From an uncultured Lachnospiraceae bacterium (GTDB taxonomy: Bacteria; Bacillota; Clostridia; Lachnospirales; Lachnospiraceae): 48,303 nt of DNA. A program made the position numbers and the translations under genes. The stretch spans positions 1 to 48,303 of the forward strand of contig CAKSBI010000016.1 of assembly GCA_934437985.1 (NCBI GenBank). The letters are read 5' to 3'. Shown piece after piece: positions 6,973 to 15,029 of the stretch (its first letter is position 1; every line of letters begins with the position of its first letter). The notes beneath the pieces were generated by a model that ran no database searches, was not told the DNA's origin, and worked only from the letters and a program-made list of their open reading frames with translations.

Positions 6973-9900
6973 TTATTGCAGCAACACTACTATTGTCGCC
7001 TTTTTATTACTTCCATCTGTAGCCATTGCTTTTATTGTAACACTCTTTCTTCCCCCACCTGCTTTGGTAACAATCACACCCTTTGAATTAACTTTTACAC
7101 GCTTGCTGTCACTGGATGTCCACAATAGCTTTTTATTGGCTTTTGCTCCGTTCGTCTTAATTTTAACCCTAAGCTTTTGTTTCTTTCCGGCCTTTACTTT
7201 CACTTTCTTACTTGAAAACTTAATTCCTGTAACCGCATTCTTCATTATCTTAATTCTGTATACAGCCGATACTCCACTTCCATCCTTAGCTGTTGCGGTA
7301 ATATCAACAGACTTGCCTGCTCCTGCTTTTGTTGTCTTTACTACTCCCGTTTCAGAAACAGTTGCATATTTTGTATTACTGCTGCTCCACACGACACCAT
7401 TATCTGCGGCATTCTGCGGTGTAATCTGTGCTTCAAGTGCTACCTTCTTACCTGCAGCTATCTTTTTAGATATTCCGGTTATATTAATATCCGTCACTTT
7501 AACCTGTGAGGTATTTTTATTATATGGCACCGATGTTCTGACCGGCCTTGGAGTACGGGTCGCAACAGGTCTTCTTGTAGCCGTTGTCCTAGGTCTGCTT
7601 GTCGAAGTTGTTGCCGGCTTCTTTGTTGCTTTTGTTCCCGGAGTTTTTGTGGCTGATGCCCCTGGGTCATTTGTGGCTGATGCCCCTGGATTATTTGTAG
7701 CCGATGCTCCCGGGTCGTTTGTAGCTGATGCCCCAGGGTCGTTTGTGGCTGATGCTCCAGGATTATTTGTAGCCGATGCCCCAGGGTCGTTTGTGGCTGA
7801 TGCTCCAGGGTTGTTTGTGGCTGATGCTCCCGGGTCTTTTGTCGGGGTTACTACTGGTGTTGCTGTCGGCTTTTCTGTTGGTCTTAAGGTTGGTGTCGGT
7901 GTTGGAGTTGCAGTTCCTTTTTTCATTTCAAATGCAAGAGACTTAACCCCTGTATAATCTCCTTTTCCTATTACCTGAACCGAAGCCTCACCTACTTCAT
8001 TATTACCCTGATATGATAACGTATAATCAGTATCCTTAACAAGGGCTGCACCATTATATGATACGTTCACTCCCGGTTTGCACGCTTCTCCATAATAATA
8101 TACATATGGGTTGCCCTTTGTATCCTTCAGAATATCCCTTCTGACAAATGAAAGCCTTGCATCCGCTATATTTTTTCCATTTACTTTCAGTTTTACGGTT
8201 TTCACGGCCTTTTCATAACAGCCTTCTTTCTCTGCAAGACTGATCGTAATATCAACAGTACCTGCTTTGACAGGTGTGATCAGCCCATTTTCATCGACTG
8301 TCGCAATGTCACTGTTACTGCTTGAATATTTTAATGTTCCCTCAACATCTACTGTCGCATTTATCTTCTGGGTATTATCACCAATCGTTACCTGATACTG
8401 CTCACCAGGTACATTAATTACAGGTGTCGCTTTCACAATGGAAAATGAAAGTGATTTGTCTGTCTGTCCGGCAAATTTTCCAGTCGGAGTTATCTTTACC
8501 TTTCCGGCAGAATCGCCTACATTAATGTTATCTGAGTATTCTACTGTGTAATCAGTATCCTTTTCAAGTAATGCCCCATTCCAGCTCACACGTACCTCCG
8601 GGCATATTTCTTTTCCTGTATATGGATAACTGTCCTTATCCAGAACAACCTCTGCATCATCAAATCGGAACATATTACCGGCTGTTTCATCTGAATTATA
8701 CGCATAGTATGAATATTCGTTATCTGATACCGCTTCCTGATAATAATCATTTCCTGAATATTCAGCTTTTATTGTATATACTCCGGCTTTGACAAATGGA
8801 AGCTCTATCTTGGCAGTTCCATTACTCTTAAGCACTGCTGTATATTTTTTAACTGTAGATACAGCAGTATCATCACTGTCATCTGATGTTCCCTTATATG
8901 ACACGACAGCCGTAACAGTACCATTCAGCTTCTTAGTCTGTTCATTCTTAGGTGCAACCTGGGCCAGAAGCTTCAGCTTATCCTTAGTTGCCACACCGTA
9001 AGATATTGATGTGTCAAGCGCACCATCTGCCTTTGATGCCTGAAGACTGAAGGATACCTCTCCTCTCTTCGTATTCTGTACAAGTACATTAGAATATACT
9101 TCGTATACATAACCGCTGGTTGTACTGCCAACCTGAACAGATGCCTTACATCTGTATCTGTATCCATCCTGTAGTGTGCCTGTAATGAAAGAGTATTCTG
9201 AACCAACAGCATCCTCCGATACATTTTTCCATCCACTGCCATCATTATACTGCCACTCATATCCTCTTACTTTATATTTAGTATCACTGTCAGATATGAC
9301 ATGGGATGATAATGTAATCTTCTGGCCTGTTCCGTATGTTGCATTGCTGTCCATTCCGCTTATCACATTGCTGAGATTCATTCCTTCCGGAAGCGTCTTA
9401 ACCTTAATCTCTTCTGACTTCACACTGGATACATTATCCTTAACTGCACTTATTACATATGAATACTCTGTCTCAGGGTCAAGGCCGCCATCAGCCACTG
9501 CATCATCCACAAAGCTGTATATTCCAAAATCATCCTCTGATGTTGTTCCGAGCAGATCATATTCCACTCTGTTACCTGATGTAAGCACGCGGTATACATT
9601 ATACGAATCCGCCGGTCTGTCTCCCTTTGTCCACTGTAACACTACACTCCTGTCATTAAGCTCCGTTGCCGTTGCATCGATCGGTACCGATGGCGGACGC
9701 TTATCACGGTTAAGCTTTGTAAGATATCCTACTACAGGTACCTGCTTGTTATTCAGTTCAGCGGTATATGCCACAAGCTTCCAGCCGTAAGAATAAGCAT
9801 TGTCTGTTCCCTTTGGAAGATTAGGAACCTGCCCCGAATATTCATTTCCTTCTGTTCTCACCCACGTATGGCTTCCATTAGCCTCAACAGAGCTTGTTAC

Positions 9901-12795
9901 ACCGGCATTGACACCGCCTGCATTTGCCGTTAATGTTGTCTCAAGTGCCGTACCATATGATATGGTATTGGATGTCTCAGATGTAACGGATATTGTCTGC
10001 GATGGTGTACTGCTCTCAGAAGAAAGTGCGCTGCTTGTAATGAATCCACCGGTATCAGCACTGCTGCCTGTATTAGTCTTACCTGTAAGCACCTCTGTTC
10101 CTGATGCCACATTCAATTCACTTACTGTTCCGGCATATGTACCCGGATCACCTGCCCTGTATCCTTCACCAAATACATTGCTATAAATAGGTGTAAGATC
10201 TTTACAGCTCTTGGCAATCTCATCATATTTTGAAACGTCAATGGTTGTAACTATAGGTGTCTGAGGAATACTGTAGTAATAAGTCTTCTCTATACCATAA
10301 TTAATCTTCTGTCCCCAGCTGTACGTACCACCGCGTCCAAGCTCCTTTATGGAAGCCTCTGTATCCTCAATCCACTTGAGGTAATCCTGATATACCTTCA
10401 GCTGGCTGTTATAGTTAAGCTTGCTGACATCAGTAGAATACCAGTCATTATAACCATCTGATGGATGACTGTACTTTCCTCCGGATACAGTAGTCTTATA
10501 CTGACGATATTTTAACAGGTTCTTCTCAAGCTCCTGTACAAACTCCTTTTTAGAGATATACTCCTCCTCCGTAGTTACCGTATGCTGAGGAATAAACAGC
10601 CTGCATTTATATCTTACGTATGGAACCGTATATATTAATGCTACATCATTCGTACCTTTTGCATTATATGATGTCGTAAATTCCTTTGATGCCGTATGTC
10701 CATATTCATAACCCAGGGAAAATGTAAGCTTGGTCTCAAATGACATACCTGCACATTTGAATAATCCAAGGAAGCTTGTCTCCTGCTCAAATCCCGCTAC
10801 TACACCTGCTGTAACAGTTCCCCCCACAGTCTGCCCGGTACTGCTTCCTGTGCTCTTAGAAAAGGTTGTCTCAGCATCCCCGGTATAATCATTTCCCAGT
10901 TCCTTCCATACAGGAGCTGCCTGCATTACAGACATAACCTCAACATCACTGTAATACACCTCCGTATTATCACCGGAATATGTTATATATCCTGTATCTG
11001 TATCAATATCAACCATGTTAATCTCTACATGCTGCTTATCTACTCCGTTATATATGTCATTCTTTACGGAAGACTCATAACCCTTCCTGCCTGCTGATGT
11101 AGTACCCCATATTGAAACAACATTGGCATAATATAATTCCTTTTTCTTTTTCTTGGCCATAAATGTATAATATACCGTTTCCTGACCATATGGACTGTTG
11201 GTCACATTACCTACCGCAACCGAACCTATCCATCTGCATGTCTTTCCAAAGGTGGATGCAGAAGCCGGGGAATAACCGATATCAGCAAGTCCGCCTGTCT
11301 CATCACTGTATTCTATAAGCTGTCCTTCTATGAATAAGGTGTCTTTATATTCATAGCCATATGCTGCAAATGCTGCAAGGGCAACAGGCTCATCCGCATG
11401 ATTATAACTGCCATAATCAGCATAATACTGTAATTTTGAATATCCATTGTTAAAAGCTGTCCACGTATAGCCTATGGTTGACGCAAGTGTATCATCTGAC
11501 AGCATATTTGCATATGATGTATATCCTGCTATTGTGCAGGCCTCACTGTTGTTCAGTGTTATATCCCTTGTATTAGCCACAACACTGTCTGTATTCGTTT
11601 CAGAATTATATGAGAGCCTTGTATAATTACCTCCAATGATAATCTCACGGCTGTTTGCACCGGTTACATTACCAACTATGGCTGATGCATTTCTTACAGC
11701 ATATCCGCAGCTTCCCTGTGGATCATTAGTGCTTACCAATGCCTTTTTCCTGACTGTCTGCTTTAATTCCGCATCCCCTGAAGTTCCCTGGTATACATCA
11801 AGCACTGACGCAAAGCACGTATCCGGGTCAAGTATCTGCTCCCATGTAACTGATGGTGACAAGCCCCTGAACTGTCTTCCGAAATTAGCCACTGTCATTA
11901 AGTCATCTATACCATCATCATTCAGGTCTTCTGCCGTCATTGAAAGATAAGGTATTGAAAAGTACTGTTTTACACTGCCATAATAACTGTGTGCCCATTC
12001 CGTGGCCCCATCCGTAATATCGATGGTTTTCTCAAGCTCCGGAGTCAGTTCTTTTCCAAAATCAGGTAAATCAAGATTATATATCTTGACTTCAAGCTTA
12101 TTCGGAGTATCCTGGCCAGTCTCAACCTCATCACTGTTATTAGGAGTATAGACGGCTAACTCTTCACTTCCGTCACCATCAAAATCCCCAGCGCACAGAT
12201 TAAGGAGACCTTTTAGCTCCCAGCTTGGAATCTTACTTCCAGTCTTAATATATCCGCCTGTATCAAAGACCTTAAGATTAGGTTCACCATTATTAAACTT
12301 CGGGTTAATAATCGACAAAAGTATTCTGCCTCCCGATTCACCATTCTCAAAATGAATTCTTGCAATGAATTCCTTGCCGCCATGTCCATACATATCAATA
12401 GACGTTGACACGGAATAATAATCGGAATAAAGATCGCCGGAAGTATACTGCAGCGAGGTATCGGCTAATGTCTGTACACCCTTTCCGGTATCATTGTTAT
12501 AGATATACGCCATCTGTCTGCCTCTTTCATACTTTTCGACAGAAACCTCACTCATAACCTGAATGGCCTGCTTTCCGGTCTTTAATTCATTCCTGTTATA
12601 ATCCTTCTCATCCGGAAGATCAAAGTTCAGCTTTTCAAGTGTATCCCTGTCCGAACTCTCTGACAGAGTTCCTGAGCCTGCCGCTGCTGTAACCGCTTTA
12701 GTCTGATATAAACTAACTGATGCTGCAACCGGCTCCATTACAGCTGCAGACAATAATGTTGCAGCCAGTAAAAAGCTTAACATCCTTTTTCTCAT
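6973..12795 (-). CDS. Giant secreted multidomain protein (FG-GAP/VCBS-like, FN3, BIG2, Thr/Pro repeats)
   Basis: A 1940-residue secreted protein. In order: signal peptide (about 1-26); a beta-rich N-terminal half with FG-GAP-type calcium loops DFDGDGSEE (about 202) and DLNDDGIDD (about 288); a Gly/Ser/Thr-rich alternating segment (about 655-715 and 950-1010) of unknown fold; an FN3 domain (about 1035-1130); Ig-like domains (1135-1360); two MBG-like modules around a BIG2 (1375-1628); a Thr/Pro linker; eight copies of an 8-residue repeat (N/D)PGASATN (about 1652-1716); a basic Thr/Pro/Arg tract; and two C-terminal BIG2 domains (1765-1940). There is no LPXTG or S-layer motif, so attachment is unclear. 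The ATG at 12795 has GGAGG 7 nt upstream. It is divergent from a two-component system with a LytTR-like box between. Adhesion or substrate binding is likely; no enzymatic domain was recognised. Confidence 0.85.
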   Translation of the reverse strand: MRKRMLSFLLAATLLSAAVMEPVAASVSLYQTKAVTAAAGSGTLSESSDRDTLEKLNFDLPDEKDYNRNELKTGKQAIQVMSEVSVEKYERGRQMAYIYNNDTGKGVQTLADTSLQYTSGDLYSDYYSVSTSIDMYGHGGKEFIARIHFENGESGGRILLSIINPKFNNGEPNLKVFDTGGYIKTGSKIPSWELKGLLNLCAGDFDGDGSEELAVYTPNNSDEVETGQDTPNKLEVKIYNLDLPDFGKELTPELEKTIDITDGATEWAHSYYGSVKQYFSIPYLSMTAEDLNDDGIDDLMTVANFGRQFRGLSPSVTWEQILDPDTCFASVLDVYQGTSGDAELKQTVRKKALVSTNDPQGSCGYAVRNASAIVGNVTGANSREIIIGGNYTRLSYNSETNTDSVVANTRDITLNNSEACTIAGYTSYANMLSDDTLASTIGYTWTAFNNGYSKLQYYADYGSYNHADEPVALAAFAAYGYEYKDTLFIEGQLIEYSDETGGLADIGYSPASASTFGKTCRWIGSVAVGNVTNSPYGQETVYYTFMAKKKKKELYYANVVSIWGTTSAGRKGYESSVKNDIYNGVDKQHVEINMVDIDTDTGYITYSGDNTEVYYSDVEVMSVMQAAPVWKELGNDYTGDAETTFSKSTGSSTGQTVGGTVTAGVVAGFEQETSFLGLFKCAGMSFETKLTFSLGYEYGHTASKEFTTSYNAKGTNDVALIYTVPYVRYKCRLFIPQHTVTTEEEYISKKEFVQELEKNLLKYRQYKTTVSGGKYSHPSDGYNDWYSTDVSKLNYNSQLKVYQDYLKWIEDTEASIKELGRGGTYSWGQKINYGIEKTYYYSIPQTPIVTTIDVSKYDEIAKSCKDLTPIYSNVFGEGYRAGDPGTYAGTVSELNVASGTEVLTGKTNTGSSADTGGFITSSALSSESSTPSQTISVTSETSNTISYGTALETTLTANAGGVNAGVTSSVEANGSHTWVRTEGNEYSGQVPNLPKGTDNAYSYGWKLVAYTAELNNKQVPVVGYLTKLNRDKRPPSVPIDATATELNDRSVVLQWTKGDRPADSYNVYRVLTSGNRVEYDLLGTTSEDDFGIYSFVDDAVADGGLDPETEYSYVISAVKDNVSSVKSEEIKVKTLPEGMNLSNVISGMDSNATYGTGQKITLSSHVISDSDTKYKVRGYEWQYNDGSGWKNVSEDAVGSEYSFITGTLQDGYRYRCKASVQVGSTTSGYVYEVYSNVLVQNTKRGEVSFSLQASKADGALDTSISYGVATKDKLKLLAQVAPKNEQTKKLNGTVTAVVSYKGTSDDSDDTAVSTVKKYTAVLKSNGTAKIELPFVKAGVYTIKAEYSGNDYYQEAVSDNEYSYYAYNSDETAGNMFRFDDAEVVLDKDSYPYTGKEICPEVRVSWNGALLEKDTDYTVEYSDNINVGDSAGKVKITPTGKFAGQTDKSLSFSIVKATPVINVPGEQYQVTIGDNTQKINATVDVEGTLKYSSSNSDIATVDENGLITPVKAGTVDITISLAEKEGCYEKAVKTVKLKVNGKNIADARLSFVRRDILKDTKGNPYVYYYGEACKPGVNVSYNGAALVKDTDYTLSYQGNNEVGEASVQVIGKGDYTGVKSLAFEMKKGTATPTPTPTLRPTEKPTATPVVTPTKDPGASATNNPGASATNDPGASATNNPGASATNDPGASATNDPGASATNNPGASATNDPGASATKTPGTKATKKPATTSTSRPRTTATRRPVATRTPRPVRTSVPYNKNTSQVKVTDINITGISKKIAAGKKVALEAQITPQNAADNGVVWSSSNTKYATVSETGVVKTTKAGAGKSVDITATAKDGSGVSAVYRIKIMKNAVTGIKFSSKKVKVKAGKKQKLRVKIKTNGAKANKKLLWTSSDSKRVKVNSKGVIVTKAGGGRKSVTIKAMATDGSNKKATIVVLLQ
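7648..7840 (-). repeat. 24-bp tandem repeats encoding (N/D)PGASATN
   Basis: Eight in-frame 24-base units inside the giant protein gene, differing at a few synonymous positions and at the alternating Asn/Asp codon. They encode a flexible Ser/Thr/Ala-rich stalk. Unit number is likely to vary between strains by slippage (inference). Confidence 0.9.
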
Positions 12796-12866
12796 ATCAT
12801 TACCTCCATCTTCACTAAAATCATAAATACTTTATAATATTTTATATCAATATTTGTATTATTTAT

Positions 12867-12897
12867 AAAAACGGTATGAAATGCATGAAAAATGGTA
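12867..12897 (-). promoter_or_regulatory. LytTR-type binding site (paired direct repeat)
   Basis: On the minus strand two 10-base direct repeats, TACCATTTTT (12888-12897) and TACCGTTTTT (12867-12876), start exactly 21 bp apart, two helical turns. LytTR-family regulators such as AgrA and VirR bind imperfect ~9-bp direct repeats with this spacing. The site lies between the giant protein gene (start 12795) and the LytTR regulator gene (start 12997) and could control either. Relative to the plus-strand -10 at 12933-12938 it falls at about -48 to -78. Confidence 0.6.
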
Positions 12898-12932
12898 CGA
12901 AAAATTTTTTTCTTATATTTTTATGGTATATT

Positions 12933-12938
12933 ATAATA
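12933..12938 (+). promoter_or_regulatory. Putative -10 box of the two-component operon
   Basis: A TATAAT hexamer 59 nt before the regulator's ATG. No good -35 is visible at the right distance, which would fit a promoter needing an activator at the upstream LytTR box. Confidence 0.45.
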
Positions 12939-12996
12939 TAGCAGATGCATAGTGTGTCCACAGTCAAACAACCGTTTTATATACAGGAGTACATAT

Positions 12997-13740
12997 ATGA
13001 TTAAGATTGCAGTTTGTGATGATAACAGGGAAGAGCTTAACAAAATCTCACATACCCTTGATATATACAGGAATGAAAAGAATCCATACATTACTACACA
13101 GCTTTACGGCAATGGTTTTTCACTCATAGATGCACTTGAGTCTGGTATTAATTTTGATATCGTGATACTTGATATAATAATGCCCGGGGAGAATGGTATT
13201 GATATTGCCCGTGAAATCAGAAAAAGCCATGAGGATATACAGATCATTTTTTTAACCTCTTCACCGGAATATGCCGTCGAAAGCTATGAGGTTAATGCCA
13301 ATAATTATATATTAAAGCCATTCAGCGAAGAAAAAATATTCAGTGTAATGGATACATGTCTTAAGCATATTGACAGCAGCCATACAGCCAGCCTGGTTCT
13401 TAAGACAGGCTCTAACCAGTATATGCGTATACTGTATTCAAAGCTGATGTACGCAGAGGCAATGAGAAAAACCGTTGTCCTGCACCTGTCCGATAATACA
13501 GTTGTTTCATCGGTAATGACTTTCACAAACTTCGTTACCCTCCTGGAGGGCAACCCGGATTTTGTAAAAACACACCGCTCCTACATTGTTAACATGAACT
13601 ATATTGAATTAATAAATAAAACTGAGATAATTATGATAAACGGTGACAGGATTCCGGTACCCCCAAAAAAGTATTCCGAGGTATCAAAGACATTTTTTGA
13701 TTTTGCATTTAACAATTCCTTTGGAAATGGAGGACACTAA
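12997..13740 (+). CDS. LytTR family response regulator
   Basis: A 247-residue response regulator. The receiver domain (about 1-120) has the acidic pair at residues 8-9 (CDD), the phospho-acceptor D59 in DIVILDIIMPG, and the conserved Lys in YILKPF near 108. A LytTR DNA-binding domain follows (about 140-240) with the typical FVKTHRSYIVNMNYI and GDRIPVPPKKYSEV segments. The frame extends to 12952, but I take the ATG at 12997 because AGGAG (12985-12989) lies 7 nt upstream and the receiver begins there (MIKIAVCDD). The kinase gene starts 5 nt after the stop, so the two are co-transcribed. LytTR regulators usually control surface, bacteriocin or virulence genes; the adjacent giant secreted protein is the natural target (inference). 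Confidence 0.93.
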   Translation: MIKIAVCDDNREELNKISHTLDIYRNEKNPYITTQLYGNGFSLIDALESGINFDIVILDIIMPGENGIDIAREIRKSHEDIQIIFLTSSPEYAVESYEVNANNYILKPFSEEKIFSVMDTCLKHIDSSHTASLVLKTGSNQYMRILYSKLMYAEAMRKTVVLHLSDNTVVSSVMTFTNFVTLLEGNPDFVKTHRSYIVNMNYIELINKTEIIMINGDRIPVPPKKYSEVSKTFFDFAFNNSFGNGGH

Positions 13741-13744
13741 GGAC

Positions 13745-15007
13745 ATGGTATTCATATGCAGCCTGATATATTTTACAACAGCATTTTTATTCGGAACTGT
13801 CATAAGCTTTCTTCTTGCAGGTGTAAGATTCTGTAAGGACAACCTGGTACATATACTGGTCTTCTGTTGTTTTGAAGGTATACTGCAATTTAATATACTG
13901 TATTTTAATGGTGTAGCCGTAACCAGGCAGCTGTATCCCTTTCTGACGCATCTGCCTCTTGTTATTGTATTGATACTGTTATTTAAAAAAAGTCCCCTTA
14001 CATCAATCGTCAGTGTCTTTTCAGCTTATTTATGCTGCCAGATACCATGGTGGATTGCTTTCTTCTTCAATGTGTTCTTTTCTAATGAAGTAATACATAC
14101 AACGATATATGTCGTATCTGCCATTATTGTGTCAGTGGCCATATCAAGATACGCCTCTGACACAATTGATTCATTAATCAGCAATTCCAGAAAAAATGCT
14201 GTATTTATAGGTACTGTACCATTTTTATATTATATCTTTGATTACACAGGCACGGTCTATACCAACTGGCTGTACCGTGGCGATATAGCCATGGTACAAT
14301 TCATGCCATTTGTCATTGCCTGCTTCTACTTACTGTTCATTGCCATGTATTACAAGGAATTTTCATCAAAGGAGGAAGCAAAGCACCGGGCAGGCATCCT
14401 TCAGCTTCAATTACAGCACGCAGCTTCATCTCTTTTACAGATGCGCCGTCTTGAGGATACTACTATTACCTACAGACATGATATGAGACATCATCTAAGC
14501 TATATACAGGCTCTCGTTTCTTCCCACAGTTATGATAAGATAAGTGAATACATAGCTTCTATCCAGTCAGACCTTGACAGCATTACACCCAAAAAATACT
14601 GTCAGAATGAGCTTGTTAATCTTATCTTTTCAACTTATGCACTGAAATACAAAGACAATATTGTATTAGATACACAGATTAATCTGCCGGAACAGATTAC
14701 CATTACTGACTCACATCTGTGTGTTCTTTTATCAAATGCCCTTGAAAATGCAATTAACAGTACAATCAAAACCTCTGACAGGACAGTAATTATTAAGCTT
14801 ACTACCAGGGGATCCTCCCTTATGCTGCTGATCAGCAATCCATACAGCCATGAGATTATATGGAAGAATGGACTTCCCTCCTCACTTGAGCCTTCCCATG
14901 GGTATGGTGTCAAAAGTATTGTGGCAATTGTTGACTTCTATAATGGGCAATATGAATTTTCTGCTGAAAACAACATATTTACATTACGTGTCCTGCTGCC
15001 CTTATAG
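13745..15007 (+). CDS. GHKL-domain sensor histidine kinase (AgrC/HPK10 type)
   Basis: A 420-residue membrane kinase that would phosphorylate the preceding LytTR regulator. About six membrane segments fill residues 1-200. Next come a coiled-coil/dimerisation helix, an H-box YRHDMRHHL near residue 244 typical of the HPK10 (AgrC) class, an N-box LLSNALENAINS near 330 and a G-box HGYGVKSI near 384 in a HATPase_c_5/GHKL domain. The frame is open from 13643, but I prefer the ATG at 13745: GGAGG (13729-13733) precedes it by 11 nt, whereas the ATG at 13727 has no site. AgrC-type kinases often sense exported peptides; no agrB or agrD gene was found here, so the signal is unknown. It ends 22 nt from the convergent transglutaminase gene. 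Confidence 0.92.
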   Translation: MVFICSLIYFTTAFLFGTVISFLLAGVRFCKDNLVHILVFCCFEGILQFNILYFNGVAVTRQLYPFLTHLPLVIVLILLFKKSPLTSIVSVFSAYLCCQIPWWIAFFFNVFFSNEVIHTTIYVVSAIIVSVAISRYASDTIDSLISNSRKNAVFIGTVPFLYYIFDYTGTVYTNWLYRGDIAMVQFMPFVIACFYLLFIAMYYKEFSSKEEAKHRAGILQLQLQHAASSLLQMRRLEDTTITYRHDMRHHLSYIQALVSSHSYDKISEYIASIQSDLDSITPKKYCQNELVNLIFSTYALKYKDNIVLDTQINLPEQITITDSHLCVLLSNALENAINSTIKTSDRTVIIKLTTRGSSLMLLISNPYSHEIIWKNGLPSSLEPSHGYGVKSIVAIVDFYNGQYEFSAENNIFTLRVLLPL

Positions 15008-15029
15008 CACTATTGTCTTTATCAGGCGG

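Noticed and set aside
7648..7840. Possible CRISPR array
   Set aside because: Units are contiguous 24-mers in frame without unique spacers; they encode a peptide repeat.
6962..7957. Long plus-strand ORF (331 codons) opposite the end of the giant gene
   Set aside because: It is a shadow created by the 24-bp repeats and Thr/Pro codons; its product is a low-complexity VADAPG repeat and there is no ribosome site or neighbour support.
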